Shown: positions 59,815 through 64,000 of the stretch, piece after piece
How positions within the stretch are numbered: position 1 is the first letter of the stretch
Layout: each line of letters opens with the position of its first letter
Assembly: GCA_028752905.1 (NCBI GenBank)
Contig: JAQNBH010000009.1
Span: 27,867,312-27,931,311 of the forward strand
Source: Cladorhizidae sp. MBARI D1340-BT2
Taxonomy: Eukaryota > Porifera > Demospongiae > Poecilosclerida > Cladorhizidae
Direction: 5' to 3'
Length of the DNA stretch: 64,000 bases
Notes under the pieces: generated by a model
The model's database searches: none
What the model was told of the DNA's origin: nothing
Seen by the model: the letters and a program-made list of their open reading frames with translations, nothing else
Position numbers and translations under genes: made by a program

Positions 59815-61020
59815 TGTTTTAGTATGGCTGGCAATATTTCTTAACATGTTTCTAATGCTTCCCATGGACAATGATCCTCACCTTTCAATATAATGAGCCT
59901 CGCAACCAAGCTATTTTTCCCCCCAAGCAACCTTATGGAAAAGACAGTAGTGTTATGTTCATTCCGGGTGAGATAGTTCTCTTCGAATTGGTGGCTTCAT
60001 TTGGAAGGTCGGGTGCATTGTTACCTTTGCTTGAAACTTGTGACAAGGAAAATCTATGAGGATTTAATCTCTGATGCTAGATATGTAAGTATGAAATTGC
60101 TAACTGGATAATTTTATGCAAACATACAGTGTGGTAGGTAATAATATACTAGTAGTTATCCAAAGGTTTCTGTAATTTGAAATATGCAATTGTTTCCTTC
60201 AAGCAGCATGTACACTGGCAGTGTCACAAGAGTTCTGTGGAATACTACTAATTACCTTCACAACAACACACAATGTAAGTGAGATACTTAGCAGTTCTCT
60301 GTCATAGCAATGGCTACTAACCATCACCACATTTTAAAAATCATTTCGTGCCTCAAGTTCTTTGCTAGATCGGGATGTGCAATCAGTGGCCACAACGACC
60401 AGTATAGTGATATAAATTTTTATAACCTGCTGAAGTTGAGGAGGAAGGATGATTCCAAGATATAATTTTTTTCAGGATATAATTGATGAATTAAGCATAC
60501 TGGCTTGCCAAAAATTGAACACTACTTCAGTTTTCAATGTATGGATGGATAAGCTATTGAAAATAATGGCTTGAGTATAAGGATTACTGGAGACCTGTAA
60601 GATACAGAGTATTATGCAAATGTTGATTTTGTGATCTCTGCAACCAATGCTCCCAGCAAATGGTCTTTAAGTATATACATAGAGGATAATGTATTTTAAC
60701 CATGAAGCAAGGCAATATAATGCCATTGACTATTGACTAATTATTTTGTAAGCAAATACGATCACAGATAATTTTGTGAAGATTGACAACATAACTGATT
60801 TTCAAACTGAAAACACACGGTGTTAATCATATTCCTTACCACAATAGCCAGATCACTCCAAATTTGCCAGTGCCGCCCCAGACTAAGCATTGCATGTTGT
60901 TGCAGGTTGAGTGAATACTACTCCACAGAACGCTTGTGGCACCCTCTCTCTTTATACTGCTGGAAGGCAACTATTGCATCTCAGGAATTACAATATATAT
61001 AGACTATATGCTAGCTTAAA
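59815..61020. repeat. module repeat R (right arm)
   Basis: Inverted counterpart of 27080-28247, also without the piggyBac F insertion (GTTTTAGTATGGCTGGCAAT at 59816-59835). A + strand frame here reads FELVASFGRSGALLPLLETC, partly conserved with other copies, of unknown meaning. Confidence 0.6.
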
Positions 61021-61249
61021 ATGCAGCATCAGAGGTTCCACTCTTTGTAGACATTTATGTAGCTCTCAAGCAAAATGACAGTGCACTTGACTATCCATTC
61101 ATCAAAATGAAGCGTCCGCTATGAAGAGTACCAAGTCTTCTGGAACATACCAATGCTACAATCTTTTCTCTATAAGTATTGGAAAATGCAAATGAACTTG
61201 GTAGGTCATGATTGTGGGTGTGGAATACTCTCTGTAAAAAGTGGTCTGG

Positions 61250-61855
61250 CCAAACCCACATCCCATATGCAATAGGTCCTATGATTAGGAGCACAAGGTA
61301 AGGGAGGTTCTATTATATGCATCAAAACACAATACCACTAGCTCCCATAGTTAGAGCCCAATTGTAAGGGAGGTTCCACTGCACACATCAACTAGCTCCC
61401 ATAGTTAGGAGCCCAAGTGTTAGGAAGGTTCAACTGCACACATCAACTGTCACCCATAGTTAGGAGCACAATGCTAAGGTAGGTTCTTCTCACACAACAA
61501 CACAATAGTATTAGCTCCAATAGTTAGAAACCCAGTGTAATAGTGGTTCCACTGTACACATCAGCAACACACTACTACTAGCTCCCATAGTTAGGAGCCC
61601 AAGGTCCACTGACACATCAACAACACAATACCACTAGCCCCCATAGTTAGGAGCCCAAGTGTAAGAGAGGTTACACTGCGCACAGATCAATAACACAAAA
61701 CCACTAACTCCCATAGTTAGTTAGAAACCCAAGGGTAAGGGAGTTGAACTGACACATAAACAACACAATATCACTAGCTCCTATAGTTAGAAGCCCAAGA
61801 GAAAGGAAGTTCTACTGCGAAGATCAACAACACAATATTACTAGCTCACTTTCAG
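61250..61855. repeat. ~70-bp minisatellite (right arm)
   Basis: Inverted counterpart of 26226-26875, with CTCCCATAGTTAGGAGCCCA and GGTTCCACTGCACACATCAA units. Confidence 0.9.
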
Positions 61856-61860
61856 ATGTC

Positions 61861-62212
61861 TTAAAGTTGTCCTTCAAGTCGGTGTGGTCAGTGTGAAGTG
61901 CCTCTCTAAAAAATTTACCGACTTCACTAAGTTCCATGCATACTAACAATTTGCACAGGCCCCTCCATGTGCATTGGATATTCATTTTTGGTGTATTCTT
62001 CATCCATTTCTACATGAAGGCCCTCATGCACTTCACGGGGTTGCCTCTATACATGGATGCTATTAGCCTCGTCGCAGTAACACTATTTATTTCTGCTGCT
62101 TTATTCCAATCTGCTGCTAGTTCATTATAAAGTCGTAATTCTCGTCCCTCTCCTGTCGGGCCTATCCACGGAATCAGTTGCATGTGATGTGAGTCAATGC
62201 GTTCATCATATG
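61861..62212 (-). pseudogene. Death-domain exon, nonsense copy (right arm)
   Basis: After GATATGCAG at 62212 the frame reads as in 25859-26197 (YNELAADWNKAAEI), but Glu in the ...Met-Glu-Lys-Trp segment is TAG (62010-62012). The terminal stop of the left-arm copy is also mutated (ACC GAC). So the domain is truncated about halfway. This is an inactivated paralogue of the left-arm exon. Confidence 0.7.
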
Positions 62213-63248
62213 CTGCATATCAAAATAAACAAAAGCAGGACTTTATCACAACAGCAATACAAGGGAGGTAACATGAGGAGGCAAGAATAGACAAACACTG
62301 CCAACCACACACACCTCTCCAAATCTAGGAAGGGAAAGTGGGAGTGGCAGAGGAAACTTCAGTTGCATCTTTACACCTTTGCAATAGAGAACCTGTACTT
62401 ATATAGAGTACCTGTAGCATTAGCAGGCAAGAATATGGACAATGAATACAACCACTTGTGAAGCAGTGCCCAAGTGCAGATGCAATCAATCCATGAATGT
62501 ATGTATCATAATTATGTGTAGAGGGCTAGGTGAGGGATGAAGGATGTTTGAACTGCTGTATAGAGGAGCTGGAGTGTGTTATGTGTGGACATCTCATCAG
62601 CGACGGAAGAAATATTTGGTGTGGAACAGGAGGAGATATAGTCATGATTGATGCTTAACCAAAGTAGAAAAGTACCGTTGTGGATTATCCACAAGTAGAT
62701 GCCATGTGATAGTATAGGCTCCAAGAAGAAGTAGAGTTATTAGTTTCATTGGGATGGCCAAATCCAAATGAATTCGAGATAAAAAAATTTAATTTTCAAT
62801 CAAAGAACTTTCAGTTGACAAGCAATTAAATCACTTTCTCAATAGATGAATGCTAGAGCATCTAGCACAAAACACGAGAGTAAAATTTGTAGTTGATTAT
62901 TGAGAAAAGTTATTATAATTCTAGAAACGCTGAAGCTTGTGTTTGGGGTCTATACAGAAGTAAATATAAATATAATATACACTCACACACAATATATATA
63001 GCTTGATGTAAATTTTTATAGAAAATTTTCCTAGGTCAATACATAGGAATCTGCATTGTGTGTGTGTATAGCATGCATGCATGCAGTTTATAGGCTTGGC
63101 CATCTTTGGCCTCCACACACATGTCTAGGACTGCCCTACACTGGGAAGGTTTTGGACCCTGAGAGTTGGCCCAAAACTTTAAAACAGACATTACAGCCAA
63201 ACTAAGGCAGATACATGGTTCAACTGAGTATTAGATTATGGTCAACTT

Positions 63249-63355
63249 AGGGAGAGGCAGGATCAAGCATTCTCTGGAGGGGTGTGTGTGTATGGGAGAG
63301 GGTGGGGGTGGGAGTGATGAATTTCTGTTTGTCTCATAGAGGGCAACATAAACAC
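63249..63355 (-). pseudogene. Pro-rich exon copy (right arm)
   Basis: Counterpart of 24704-24810 with the same ATTTTCTAG acceptor. It reads VYVALYETNRNSSLPPPP and is then shifted in frame by small indels in a CA-rich run. Confidence 0.4.
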
Positions 63356-63419
63356 CTAGAAAATTGTACCTATACGTTAGCATGCAGACAGACAACCATT
63401 GTGTCTTATAGCCTAGGGC

Positions 63420-63705
63420 TAGGGCTAGAGCTAGAAAAGAACTAGGACTATTATAGAAGGCTTGCCACAAATACTACAGTGGGATAATGCAATATGCCTA
63501 GCTCTGTATTAGCCCTAACATTAGCGATAGCCTTTGCCCTAACTCAATCCCTGCCTTAGCCCCAATTCTAGTCCAAGCCCAACTATACTCCTAGCTTTAG
63601 CCCTATCTCAGCCCAAACCTAAGCCATGTCTAGCCCTAGGCCTAACTATAATACTAGCCATAGCCCTAACTCTATCCCTAGCTTTAGCCCCACCCCTATA
63701 CTGTA
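63420..63705. repeat. degenerate TAGCCC-type hexamer repeat (right arm)
   Basis: Inverted counterpart of 24360-24565; loose TAGCCCTA/AGCCCTAAC words. Confidence 0.7.
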
Positions 63706-64000
63706 TGTTAAGTGTGGCTACATGTACCTCACACTCAATGGGTTGTTAAGGATATATTTATACTCCATAGTTTTTATTCTAACGGCTGTTCACAATATGA
63801 CATGAACCATCCTGAAATATTAAGAATTGGAGTAAATACCCCAAGATATTTTTAACAAGTACATTAGCCAGGAAGAAGGCAAGCAGGCTCTGCAACACAA
63901 CAAAAAATTATAAAAATGCTCCACAAAGCTCAACATATTTAAAAACTGTAATGTCCAGTGTGCAAATCATTATAAAAGTTAAAAAAATGTATTTCAAGTT

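Overview
This is AT-rich eukaryotic DNA, most likely from an invertebrate metazoan. A sponge or cnidarian is my guess, not something the sequence proves. The signs are spliced mini-exons with consensus GT-AG borders, one Death-domain exon, and a dense load of piggyBac, Penelope-like and Ty3/gypsy-type relics. There is no bacterial gene organisation, and no rRNA, tRNA or CRISPR array was seen. Most long open frames are repeat artefacts.

Layout. 1-15644: a 7.4 kb direct tandem duplication, with two nearly identical copies and a 0.74 kb start of a third. Each copy carries + strand mini-exons, a minus-strand integrase-like relic, and an internally deleted piggyBac element (1.67-1.74 kb) at TTAA. 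15645-24050: mostly non-coding, with a degenerate Ty3/gypsy-like gag/protease on the minus strand (18551-20729), one mini-exon pair (22690-22853) and a ~680 bp foldback element. 24051-35543 and 55858-64000: two arms of a large inverted repeat, separated by ~20 kb and bounded inside by long ATT/AAT microsatellites. The arms hold the Death-domain exon, further mini-exon pairs, minisatellites, an LTR with gag relic and a Penelope-like RT/GIY-YIG relic. 35544-55857: the spacer, built from a ~150-185 bp satellite broken up by five piggyBac-family insertions (A-E) belonging to three families. A hammerhead-ribozyme-like motif lies just inside the left arm.

How the parts relate. The mini-exons come as A-B pairs. 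A exons are phase 1-0 (59-77 nt, Gly/Pro-rich) and B exons are phase 0-1 (37-40 nt). Several B exons end in Tyr-Glu-Asn/Ile-Pro-Gly, which looks like an SH2-docking type motif. Each pair is frame-neutral (phase 1-1), so pairs can be added or lost without breaking the frame, and the genomic duplications here do add pairs. Possible 3' exons are a Pro-rich exon (24704) and a Death-domain exon (25859). This expandable-cassette gene is the most interesting host feature. The most interesting mobile-element feature is a palindrome centred exactly 24.5 bp from the 5' tip in all three spacer piggyBac families. Identifications rest on motif recognition by eye; no database or alignment program was used.
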